A DNA stretch of 20,000 nucleotides from Bigelowiella natans CCMP2755 (lineage: Eukaryota; Cercozoa; Chlorarachniophyceae), in contig ADNK01000404.1 of the NCBI GenBank assembly GCA_000320545.1, positions 5,001-25,000 on the forward strand, given 5' to 3'. The translations under genes and the position numbers were made by a program. Below, piece by piece: positions 9,121 to 18,452 of the stretch. Position 1 is the first letter of the stretch; each line of letters begins with the position of its first letter. The notes under the pieces were generated by a model. It saw only the letters and a program-made list of their open reading frames with translations, did not search any database and was not told the DNA's origin.

Positions 9121-10245
9121 ATTCCGCGACACGGAGGCACAAGATGCGAAAGTCCTGAAGCTACATGCATTGGTAGTAAGCATGCCACGTTTTAACGAGG
9201 ATGAAAGCTTGCACACTTTTAGACTTATGGTGAGTGCACCCATGCAATATTTTTCTCATAGGCGACGCATTATTGCAAAGCCATTTTATCATTTAGCAGC
9301 GATGTTTAGTCAATATTTAGCTGCATAGTAATATACATTTAATGTGTATATTCATTTACTCTAGTGCTATGGCATATGTATGTATGCCATGTGGCATAGT
9401 ACATGTGTACATGCGTTGTACGTGGTACGTACACTTCTATGCAGCTAGCTATATGTGATCATATCTCTAGATCTCTATGATGAACATATCAAATATGAAT
9501 TAGCTAGATCTAGATATAGGCACATCGCACATGCTAGACATGTGAGACCACGCACAGTATGAGCCATGCTAGCGCATGCAAGGCTGCTAGCTAGCTAGCG
9601 AGTCGTCGAGACATCTAGCTAGACATGCAGGTCTCGCTCGTTCGATATCAATCGCAAATACATGCACAAACTAGCAAACGCTTGTAGGCACGGGTGTAAC
9701 AAAGAGCTTCATCTTGTAACTGTGCTATTGGCGTACGTCACCCTCATGTAGCTTCACAATGCTTCGTTATTATGTGCTGCTGTGTAGTGCGTTGTTAAAG
9801 TACGCATACATATCTAGATATTTGATGGCGACGATTCGGTGCTCTTACGCTCCATTTAATCTATATGGATAAATCCATAGCGCATACTAGCATAGCTAGA
9901 TAGTCTCAAAGAGATCTATCTAGCACGACACAGCATCGGTACGGTTCATAACAAACACGCTAGCACTAGAGCACGCCCTGCAGGAATTGAAAATTCATTA
10001 TTGTTGCGTCGCAAACCACGCGAAATTAAAGCAACGTAGAGGCTGACTGCGGCGCGGGGCATCATATTTTTAGTCTACGAGCTACGCATACTATGATACT
10101 ATGCTAGTATGTAGGCACAGCTCGGTGAGTTACATGCCGATAATATCGAGATAAATTGTGGGAACATACTTGCCATCGTCTTGATTGCGGTATAAATTAC
10201 TCAGTTTGGAATCTTATGATTAACGCTTTGACGTAGTTCTCTTCT
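9121..10245. other. Convergent 3'-3' spacer rich in TAGC/CTAG/CATG palindromic words
   Basis: This 1125-nt gap separates the NOL12 stop (plus) from the KDEL receptor stop (minus). No gene is apparent. Between about 9360 and 9650 it is packed with words such as TATGTATGCCATGTGGCAT, GCAGCTAGCTATATG, TAGCTAGATCTAGATATAGG and GCTGCTAGCTAGCTAGCG. Further clusters lie at about 9810-9980 and 10070-10110. The texture matches the spacers at 3582-4957 and 16442-17472. Confidence 0.6.
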
Positions 10246-10471
10246 TTAAACGATTCCCTTCAGATTCATCACAACATCCGCGTTTACTCCCGTTTTCTGT
10301 TTGGACTCCAAATACCTAATTTCAAATATGCGAAGTATTTATCAGAATGAAGCGAAGACAAAAGCAATCAGCGTTTATTTCTTACATCATGAAGAAGCGC
10401 ACGTATAGAGCAGACTGTACCACAGCACCCAGTGCCTTAATACAAACAAAATTAGGTTCGAGCTTCTGTGT

Positions 10472-10514
<43 letters not shown>

Positions 10515-11596
10515 AGAGCATCAGAAATATGCTAAATATGATTAAGAACCTTGATGAGAACCTCCCTGCTGGAAAACATTGGATCCACCATGAATCTGTA
10601 CCCATAATTAAGAAGGTAGAAGACTCTGTACGCCCCGAGAGCGAACAAATAGTTCGCGGTCAAATTCTGATCATTATGATCACAAAAACACATTAGTGTA
10701 CATGTGGCCGCAAGCAATATGTTTTCCATGTTCTAGACCTTGACAACTTTCGCACGATTAAGAACTTCCATTTGTGGAACAATTGCAACAGCTTCCAGGT
10801 AAATGGAAAAAGTCCTTTTTTAAAGATTTAGTTTAGTTGAAGAAGAAAAACGGCTTAAAAATTCGCTACCAGGCAAGTTCTACGAACTTCCTCCACATTG
10901 GACCATACTGCAAAAAGTACAACATGAGCTCGATGATCGGCGTTAAATATTCTCAGAAGTTTAAATCTAACTGGATTGTGGTCATTGTAGAGAAGGGCCA
11001 GCAGCAACGAACATCCACATAGGGCCGCAGAAATTTTGGTTCCATGTGGCTTTTAAGGAATGGGTAGAAGGTGGTGAGTTTCGTCAAGGAAGAAAGGTAG
11101 CACCACTTCATTTTATACCTCTTTTGTGGGATCTTTCAGCTCTACTCTCATCATGTAGATCACGTACATAGTTGCCGAAATGAAAAGAAGTTTCATGATC
11201 TGATGATATGAAGAAGATTGAGGTGTTGAATTTACTGTCCACACGCAACTTGCTTACCGTGTTGTAGAGAGATATGAAGTTAAAGAATATGTCCATATAT
11301 CTAAGACCCACATTTTAAAAGTTATAAGCAGCTTAATTTTTAGATTCAGATTTCCGCACCTGGTGAGGAAAACCAGTAGATAAAGTTCTTGGCTCTTGAG
11401 AGAAATTCCGGAGCAACTTTGGGCTAAAATTGGAATATATTTGATTTCGAAAGTGCAGCAAGGCCTAATGGACTATACCAGTTCGAAATTGTATGAGAAG
11501 AAAAACGAAGGAGCTTAAATGGAGGAAGTCGCCCGCAAGACGGAAGCCATTGAACATGTGAGCGTGTCCTGGTTCTTCTGCTTGTATTTTAGCCAT
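10246..11596 (-). CDS. ERD2: ER lumen protein-retaining receptor (KDEL/HDEL receptor)
   Basis: Ten coding exons in order: 11596-11479, 11423-11360, 11300-11258, 11199-11119, 11049-10972, 10907-10870, 10814-10739, 10666-10550, 10435-10386 and 10315-10246. All are GT-AG with agreeing phases, giving about 244 aa. Family landmarks are FRLAGDFLHL, SCSGISLKSQELYLLVFLTR, YMDIFFNFISLYNT, WTFSIYLEAVAIVPQM and TANYLFALGAYRVFYLLNYG. The seven-helix receptor binds KDEL-type tails of escaped ER proteins in the Golgi and returns them through COPI vesicles. The last exon supplies a cytosolic tail with ESKQKTG and ends in KGIV. The 5' splice site of exon 9 (AT|GTAAGA) overlaps an in-frame ATG-TAA, so retaining that intron would give a tail-less form. 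Introns are 55-84 nt except the last two (70 and 114 nt; the latter holds the CA repeat). An upstream exon may extend the N-terminus (see 11601-11842). Confidence 0.93.
10475..10513. repeat. (CA)n microsatellite in the KDEL receptor gene
   Basis: About 19 CA units lie inside the 114-nt intron 10436-10549. On the transcribed (minus) sense strand they read as GT. Confidence 0.9.
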
Positions 11597-11684
11597 TTCC
11601 CTGCAAACAATTCACAACACACTGTGTTCAGCTTCCCCCGTCACAATCATTTTGAATATCCTATCACTCTTTCGAGAGGCAGAC

Positions 11685-11842
11685 CTGATTTGACCAAAGC
11701 CCATTTTGTCATAGACGTTCGCCGGATGGCGACTATCAGAAGGCGCAGCACCGGTATTTCTTGTCGATGGTAAACCACCCACACTGCATGCGAGAACCAG
11801 GAAGGTTACCCATAATGAAGAGTATGCACCGAGTCTTCCCAT
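11685..11842 (-). CDS. Possible upstream exon of the KDEL receptor encoding a signal peptide
   Basis: An ATG at 11842 opens a frame whose residues 4-24 are hydrophobic (GAYSSLWVTFLVLACSVGGL), a good signal-peptide shape, followed by a polar stretch ending in YDKMGFGQI. A 5' splice site (AG|GTCTGC) after 11685 and a 3' splice site (TTTGCAG, 11607-11601) define an 84-nt intron. Splicing is phase-consistent and would add 54 residues in front of MAKIQAEEPG of the receptor. Alternatives: a chance ORF in the 5' leader, or a short independent secreted peptide. Without the extension, translation would start at 11596. Confidence 0.4.
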
Positions 11843-12295
11843 CTTTTTCCTGAAGACCTAAGAAAGTTAGCTTCAGTGTGTCACAGGTGAGGGGGGTAGC
11901 ATGGTGGCATACCGAGCGGATGCCGTAATGTTAGCTCGTACCAGTGCAGCTTTAAGATGTAGCCAAAGCCGAATCAAAGGGAAAACGACGATTTTCTTTC
12001 TCATTACGACACAAATCGTCTGAAATTAGGACATAGACCTCATATTCAACTCGCCCCTTCCGAGATTTCGTTCTGAAAATCAAAGCTATCTCTCAATAAA
12101 ATGACGTCAAGGTTGTCGCAGCTGGGAAAACCTAAATTGTGTTTTATTTAACATATGTCGTAGTTTAAAAACGCCATGTCATCCGGGTAGTGGCGGGGGG
12201 TACTGCTCACAAACACCCGAATTTTTTTTGTTAAATCGCTCCTCTAACGGTGTTCCCCCTCCTAGAAGCAGCACACCAACGCCGTCCACGCCCAC
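11843..12295. promoter_or_regulatory. Divergent region between the KDEL receptor and Rab-fusion genes
   Basis: This head-to-head gap has no gene that I can establish. It may hold 5' exons of the plus-strand gene. A strong 3' splice site (polypyrimidine then CCTCCTAG, ending 12265) precedes the first placed exon, and short ATG-led frames at 11901 and 12101 were looked at, but none could be joined in phase. It has none of the TAGC-type words seen in the convergent spacers. Confidence 0.4.
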
Positions 12296-13777
12296 ATGGA
12301 TGCCCCAATGGATACTCCAGCCAGGATGCAAGCTCTGGCTGATATTGAGGAGGAAATGAGGAGGCTGCAGCTTCAGATCAATGCTGTAGATCACGAAAAG
12401 CAAGTCAGAGCTTCGAGCCTGAGCCTAATTTTTTTTGCTGCTGTGCCGCTTTAAAACTCAAAGAAATTTTTAATGCCTATCTATCTCAGGAATCACAAGA
12501 GAGAGAAATACTTTCTCCAATACATCGAATTTCTTCTACGTCCAACACGAACAATCTCAATGGAGCCAGGTTGTCGAAGGATAGGGCTTCTAACAAGTTG
12601 TCATGGAAAGAAACGACGCCGTTGAAGTGCGCCCCATCCCAGGTTACCAAACACCAATCCGTCTGAATATTTGAGGATCATTCTAAAATATACGTTCAGA
12701 ATGCGGCAAGGACAGATGAAGCGAAGGAAAATTTATATAGAACTCCTCCTGCGAGTCCAAAGTAATGATATAAGTAGCAATCTATCGGGAAAGGTTTAGA
12801 TCTAAACCGTAAATTTCTAAAAGGAGGAGTCGACAGTCTCATGGAATTTCAGATGATGGGTTCTTGTCTACGAACAAAGTAAGAAAAAATAGCATGACTT
12901 TCTAATCCAAAACTGAAGAATTAAAACAAAAAGGTCCGGCCAACTTCCGCAAAGGAAACCACTCCTACCACAGCCGCTCAGTCTGACTCAGAATCAACGG
13001 TATGGTCACACCGATATGTAGTGGATATCCGAGTAATCTGGTCTCTAATTATACCGTGGCTAGGTTACTGATAACGACGAAGTTCATGCGGGAGACGGTT
13101 CTTCCACTGCGCCTTCAGGCGTGCGTAGGTTCACAGGTATTATTACATTGATAAATTGATGTGTATTCCAATGCATGACTCACAGCCTTCTATCAACTTC
13201 AGGCACCGTGACTGTGAGTCCTTTAGCTTCTTTTAAGACTCTTCCGAATCCGAGGAAAAAGATGAGCTTCAAAAGGAATAGTAGCATCCAATCTGCTTCG
13301 GAGTGCGAATCTATTCTCAGAAAGCTGAAGAAGAAGAATAACATGTTGGAGTGGACCCCAGGAGAGAAAGTCGCGGAAAAAGTTGACTTTTTTTCTTAAT
13401 CCCCTAATTTATGTTCGTTACTTATTCTTACAGGTAGCAATCTACGTGAAATCGATAAAAAAATGGTGCCCAGGAAAAATCATTAAGTATGAGCCAAATA
13501 GGTAACTTCTTCCACAATTCCGCGGACATGTCAAAAACGCAAGAAACTGATGCAGTGATATGGTTGTAATTTAGGACCGGAGAAATGAGACTGCACATTT
13601 TGTTCCAGTACACGATTAATTCTCTGAAGAAGCGTGCTCGTGTGTCTTTAGGTAGTTTAAGTAATATTTGACCATCGTTGAAAGGAGATTCCATGAACAT
13701 GGCTTGCTTCTTATATATGCTTAGGTCCGAAATCACTTTCCATTGTACGCAGGGCAAGAGAGAGTAAGTATTGTTAG

Positions 13778-13830
<53 letters not shown>

Positions 13831-16441
13831 GTCAACACCATGTCGGCAAGAATATGATAGATACTCTATAGTGACGACGACGTAGATTCACAGCTTGCTT
13901 GCTTTAATTAAACCCATTTTTTAAATTAGGCAAGCATTCGACTGCAGCCCCCCCTTGTACTCCTGCTAGAGCCGTTGATTGTCAGGATGAGAATAAACCT
14001 ACGACTGCCTCCACACATGGTGTTGCACTATCAGCATCATCATCATCGTCTGCGGCTGCTCCTCCTACTGGTATTCGCAGCACCGTCCCCCTATCGCAAA
14101 AACAGCAGCATCAGCACTCACGGAAACTTAACTTCGACGGCATTGTCGGTGGTACATCCCAGCTGCAATCTGGTGTCGGTGGTGGTCAGCTACTTCGTCA
14201 AAGTCGCACCTCCCTGCATCAAAAGTGTGATGAGCAAGAACGAAAACAGGAGGTTGATATCAGTCATAACACTAAAAAAGCCGAGGCAGCACCCTTCGCA
14301 ATTCCCGAAGCAAAGCATCCACCGCCAGAAAGTTTTCATCGAGCGAAGAAGCCCACAAAGATGGTGGCGAGGAAAAGAAAGAGGAAGTACAAGATTCTTG
14401 TCGTAGGTGCGTAGTAGTAATGTGTATGCTTTGCTTTGGTTGCTATCAAGAAAGCCCAATTTGCGAACGGCACTATATGATAACTCTTCACCGTGCGTTG
14501 TTTCTATATGCGTCCATGTGTGCATGTGCCCAGGAAACTCCAAATGTGGCAAGACAAGCATCATCAATAGATATGTTCGGAATAATTTCACGGACGACTA
14601 CAAGTGAGGAATTCACCCATCGTTCATCATAGCCAGTTGCTGCTGCTGCTGCTGCTGCTTACTTACCTTGACTTCCAACTACTACTCCTTACGTGTGCCC
14701 TTTTGTTTTGTTATTGTGGACGTCCAGGTATACTATAGGTTGCGACTACTCGCAAAAGGAGGTTCAGGATCCAAAGACAGGTGATATCTTGGAGGAAAAT
14801 TGTGTTGCAGTTATGATGATGATTAGATGATTATGATTAATAATTTCTATTGATTGATATCCTGCGATGATAGATGTCCCGTAGTGTGGGAATAAATTGA
14901 ATGTATCTGCATGCTTGGTATATTGGCATGTAATGTGAGTTGCCAACAGAATCTGTCCTCAAAGTTATATGTCCCGAGTTCATATTCTAGCTTGGTTTTT
15001 ATCTAACACGACCGCTACTACGTATGTGTGAAAGGCGACGCGATTCGACTCCAACTGTGGGATATTGCTGGCCAGGACCGCTTTATTCAGATGAATCGGT
15101 CAGTCTGCAGTAGTAAGTAGCAATTACCGTTAGCATCATCTTCTTGTCAAACACGCCACAGGCCATTCTTTCGGAACGCTGTCGGGTGCATCGTCGTGTG
15201 TGACGTCGCACGGAAGGCTTCGATCGGTAGGTTTTGAGACATGCTGCTGATCCCTTTAAAACTATTCCAACTGAGAGGATGAATGGGTTCTTAGTGCTGC
15301 AACTAATGATGTTTTTGTATTGAAAATTCTACAATCTGCTCCTCCTCATCCTCCTCCTCCTCGCTGCTGCTGCTATTATGCATTTATCATCGATCTAAAT
15401 TTGTTCTGGGTCAAATTTTCATTAACATTTTCATTACATCTATACTCGGCACGCGTCTTTTGATTCAATTTATTATTTTATTGTAAGACGCGGCGTGTTT
15501 ATGGAAAGCCGAATTGGAAAAGTGCTTGAATCCAGGGAAGATAGGGTACCGCGTCCCTGTCATATTGATCGCCAACAAGGTACGGGGAAGGGAGGGAAGT
15601 TTTGCATATCCTGTTTATCTTAAATCCATCTTCTTCAAAGAAAGAATTTGAATTTGATATTCTCTTCACCAGGTTGACACGCTAATGGACGTACAAGAGA
15701 GTTTTGTGATAGGAGCTTATGTCCAGAGAACGGCCTTAAAGATGAATTTTGACGGGTATCATAATTAACTACTTCTTCTTAAACACACTTCACCATCACC
15801 ATCTGACCGTTCGCACGCAATAACTACGTGATAACAACTGGGATTTTTACAAACAATAGGTGGTTCATAGGATCGGCAAAGAATAATGAAAAGATACCCG
15901 AAGCGGTATTGATAAGTTAAAATTATTTGCAAAGATTAGTCGTCAACGTGTATCAGTGGATATCATCGACTGTAGTTGCGACGATCCTAGGTTGCAGGGG
16001 CAGGGTCTGGCCGAAATCTTTGGTTGAAATGAGAAGAATTGTTTGATGTATTATCAGATTGAATTTCTGCTTGGCAAAATAACACAAGAACAGAACAAGC
16101 GCGTTCTAGTTGCAGATTCAGGAGGAGGGAGCGTGTTGGAAATACATTCGAAACGGGAAAGTATGGTTTTCTAAGAATATTCACAACCTCACAAATCAGA
16201 CACAGACAAAATAACATATTGTATTGATCTTGTCTTCTGCTTGGATTAGGAGTTTCATCGACAAAGTTATCGCAGATGACCAATTTGATACACCTGTCCA
16301 GACGTGCACCAAATGATGCAGAGGTCTTCAACATTCATTATTCGCAATGTTTAGCATCTGCTTGAATTCTTCGATGGTGTTACTTTGCAGATTCATGGAG
16401 ACAAAGACGGTCAGGACGGCCGAGTTTGTGTCATTACATAA
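12296..16441 (+). CDS. Coiled-coil / Tudor-like / Rab32-like GTPase fusion with CaaX terminus
   Basis: Twenty exons join in phase (about 664 aa from the ATG at 12296; the first exon may start at 12266): to 12403, 12490-12642, 12700-12761, 12824-12878, 12934-12999, 13064-13124, 13203-13369, 13434-13501, 13575-13651, 13930-14406, 14534-14603, 14728-14780, 15035-15098, 15162-15226, 15488-15579, 15673-15755, 15860-15905, 16058-16160, 16250-16323 and 16391-16441. Order: coiled coil (MQALADIEEEMRRLQLQI), Ser/Thr-rich linkers, Tudor/SH3-like segment (about 218-265: GEKVAIYVKSIKKWCPGKII), Ser/Ala/Gln-rich linker, then GTPase (about 425-625). G1 is GNSKCGKT, switch I Thr is in YTIG, G3 is WDIAGQDRF with the Rab32-type Ile, G4 is ANKVD and G5 is SAK. 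It ends in CVIT, a CaaX prenylation box instead of the usual Rab CC/CxC. All nucleotide-binding motifs look intact. Likely role: membrane trafficking to lysosome-related or mitochondrial compartments, as for Rab32. The 5' end and the last three exons are the least certain. Confidence 0.88.
13781..13827. repeat. (TA)n microsatellite in the Rab-fusion gene
   Basis: About 23 TA units within intron 13652-13929. This intron separates the Tudor-like exons from the long linker exon. Confidence 0.9.
14639..14660. repeat. (TGC)n trinucleotide run in a Rab-fusion intron
   Basis: About seven TGC units in intron 14604-14727, between the P-loop exon and the switch I exon. Confidence 0.85.
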
Positions 16442-16732
16442 CGCTTGAACGATAGGGCGACAGGCAAGCTAGCATTGTGACGCTGAATTCTCACATCCAA
16501 ACATCGTCATAACTGCACGATTTAGATCATGTGCAATTGTATAGATGGCCCAGTCCTTCATGCTATACACTTGCATCTTAGTGGAAGTAGTAGAATACCA
16601 GAACTATAAATGCCTCGTAATCTAGTAATCGAAGTCAATGTTGATGATGTGCTCCTTCGACATCTATGCATCATGGCGCTGCATCTGTGCTAGCATGGGC
16701 TAGATGTAGTTCGTCATGTAATGCGTAAATTG

Positions 16733-16771
<39 letters not shown>

Positions 16772-17472
16772 GAGCAAGCAATGCTGCTAGATTTTGCAGG
16801 CTAGCTAGCATGCTCTATGCTCTAGCAGCTAGTGCTTCTAGGCTTGTCTGGAATTAGCTAGCTAGAGGAGTAACAAAATGCGTATGTGTGTGTCTGTCTA
16901 GCTGTCTAGCTGTGTCCAGACATCAAACATGCGTATAACATGCTGACGCTAGCTGCTAGAGCTAGAGAGCGTGCACCACAGGTGCATGCTGATAACCGTC
17001 CCCGATGCGCCTGCGACCACACTGGCGCACACCTCGGTATCCCCAGCAGACCCATCTAGCCATGTTAGCCATCTGCTAGCTAGCTAGCTGGTATATTGTA
17101 CACTGCTAGACTGGATCAACATGTCTAGATATCGCGCACATCTATCTAGCCCTACAGCTATGTGGTTATTAAGAAAATGTTGTATTACGATACACTACTA
17201 CTAGTTCTAGAGTACTAGGCTAGCTAGCTAGTCTAGTAGACTCTAGTCTAGTGTGCACATTCTCGCTAAATAAATACATGCTAGCATATTCTGGAGTGTA
17301 ACAGTTATATGTACAATTTTACATTTTATTTGTGACAACCAAAAAGGTGTGTACGTGCATGCATGCTTACATCGTATTACAGATCGTACTACATGCGTAA
17401 CCTGCTGCGACAGATTAGATCTTAATTCTGCGGTAATCCAAAAATATGTATATTGGTCGCACAGTACTTCAT
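16442..17472. other. Convergent 3'-3' spacer rich in TAGC/CTAG/CATG palindromic words
   Basis: This 1031-nt gap lies between the stop of the Rab-fusion gene (plus) and that of mL54 (minus). No gene is apparent. From about 16670 to 17250 it is dense in GCTAGC-type words: GGCTAGCTAGCATGC near 16800, GAATTAGCTAGCTAGAGG near 16852, TGCTAGCTAGCTAGCTGG near 17072, and GGCTAGCTAGCTAGTC near 17219. CATGCATGC occurs near 17358. A CT microsatellite lies at its 5' part (16737-16769). Confidence 0.6.
16737..16769. repeat. (TC)n microsatellite in convergent spacer
   Basis: About 16 TC units, roughly 300 nt downstream of the Rab-fusion stop. Unlike the two long CT runs upstream of splice sites, this one is not next to any exon I could define. 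Confidence 0.9.
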
Positions 17473-18067
17473 TTAAAAACGAAGTGAATCTGCATTTGTT
17501 TCTCTGAGTTGTTCTCTCCGCTTCCATCTGAAGTATTGCACCAATTCGTCCCTGGCAGGAAATTAAATGATTTAATCAGTGCATAACCAATGAACTGCAA
17601 AGCGAATAATTACATGTTGAGATTGTCGTAGTTTGTCTCCAAGTCTGTTATTGTCATACGAGGTTCGGCCAGTTTCCACACCCATTCTGGGTACCTTCAT
17701 AGCACAAAGGTGCGTTTCATGAATGGAGGAAAGTAATGGAGATGAGTGATAGAGGGGATTCATGTCGTTAGAATTTCCTACTCTTCGTCAGGTAGAGCCT
17801 TGGGTATTTCGTCCTTGGCCATCAGCTGGAAACAGCTCATATTCAATGGTCCTTATTTGAAAATAGACAGAATTAGAGACAGGTTTGAAGGCAGAAACTA
17901 CCCCATCCCACAACGACAAATTCACTAGCTGTAGGAAATCCGTCTTCGCAGCCACTCAGAAAGAAACTACCTGCACCAAGTTCGCCCTTATTCCCTGCGC
18001 CCGCCTTGGCAGCTTTGCCTCCCTTTTTCTTCGCCATTCGGGCGAATGTGGCCACCCGCCTCAGCAT
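17473..18067 (-). CDS. MRPL54: Mitochondrial large-subunit ribosomal protein mL54
   Basis: Four exons in order, 18067-17971, 17851-17782, 17694-17614 and 17551-17473, are GT-AG with agreeing phases and give 108 aa. The family signature is PDEEYPEWVWKLAEP (the YPEWLW box of mL54), followed by a helical basic tail, DELVQYFRWKRREQLRETN. The first residues, MLRRVATFARMAKKKGGKAA, form a short Arg-rich amphipathic presequence, so I chose the ATG at 18067 over the internal one at 18037. The protein is a small component of the mitoribosomal large subunit. It is head-to-head with the TLC-domain gene, with 385 nt between start codons. Length fits the family (about 100-140 aa). Confidence 0.88.
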
Positions 18068-18452
18068 AACTGTGTCCTCCTCCTCTACTTGTTGGCTGTC
18101 TTTGCCTGGAACCTCTCCCTTCCTGCGAAAGCCGCGGCGCACGTGCCGATAAATTCTCGAGAATATTAATTAATTTTCTTCTTCGTTCGTAAAAAGTCGC
18201 TAACATCGAAATTCCTCGTTATTAATACTTGTGCGACATTATCTCTCGCTCTCTTTCCGCAGTTTTTCTATCTTAGCGCTATATGCAGCTATATACAGAC
18301 GATTTTAGGCACGCGACAACGAGAAATTTTCTCTAACTCCTGGTACGTCGCCCCGACGCCTCCCCCTTGGCAGCAGAGCTTTCTTCGCTCGACTACATTC
18401 CCTTCGCCCCGCTTGATACTCGTTCACCAGTCGCACGCTTCTAGTGAGAAGG
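18068..18452. promoter_or_regulatory. Divergent region between mL54 and the TLC gene (putative bidirectional promoter)
   Basis: 385 nt between two divergent start codons. It is rich in CTCT/TCGC words (for example TTATCTCTCGCTCTCTTTCCGC near 18240) and has an AT-rich patch with TTAATTAATTTTC near 18170. No clear TATA box stands at a useful distance. Its promoter role is inferred from layout only. Confidence 0.4.

Noticed and set aside
8562-9188. Long minus-strand ORF (208 codons) opposite the NOL12 last exon
   Set aside because: It is a Ser/Phe/Leu-rich mirror of the acidic and lysine-rich plus-strand exon. It has no domain, and the plus frame continues a recognisable NOL12 protein in phase.
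10837-11022. Plus-strand ORF of 61 codons
   Set aside because: It is antisense to KDEL receptor exons 5-7.
13428-13841. Minus-strand ORF of 137 codons
   Set aside because: It is antisense to the Tudor-like exons and partly encoded by the TA repeat. The plus strand there has phase-consistent exons.
13975-14406. Plus-strand ORF of 143 codons beginning MIVRMRINL
   Set aside because: It is out of frame with the exon that leads into KYKILVVG of the GTPase. The in-frame reading of 13930-14406 is open throughout and joins on both sides.
14190-14591. Minus-strand ORF of 133 codons
   Set aside because: It lies antisense to the linker and P-loop exons of the Rab-fusion gene and shows no family resemblance.
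15987-16334. Minus-strand ORF of 115 codons
   Set aside because: It overlaps the last exons of the Rab-fusion gene in antisense. The plus-strand exons continue the GTPase C-terminal helix (IEFLLGKI) in phase.
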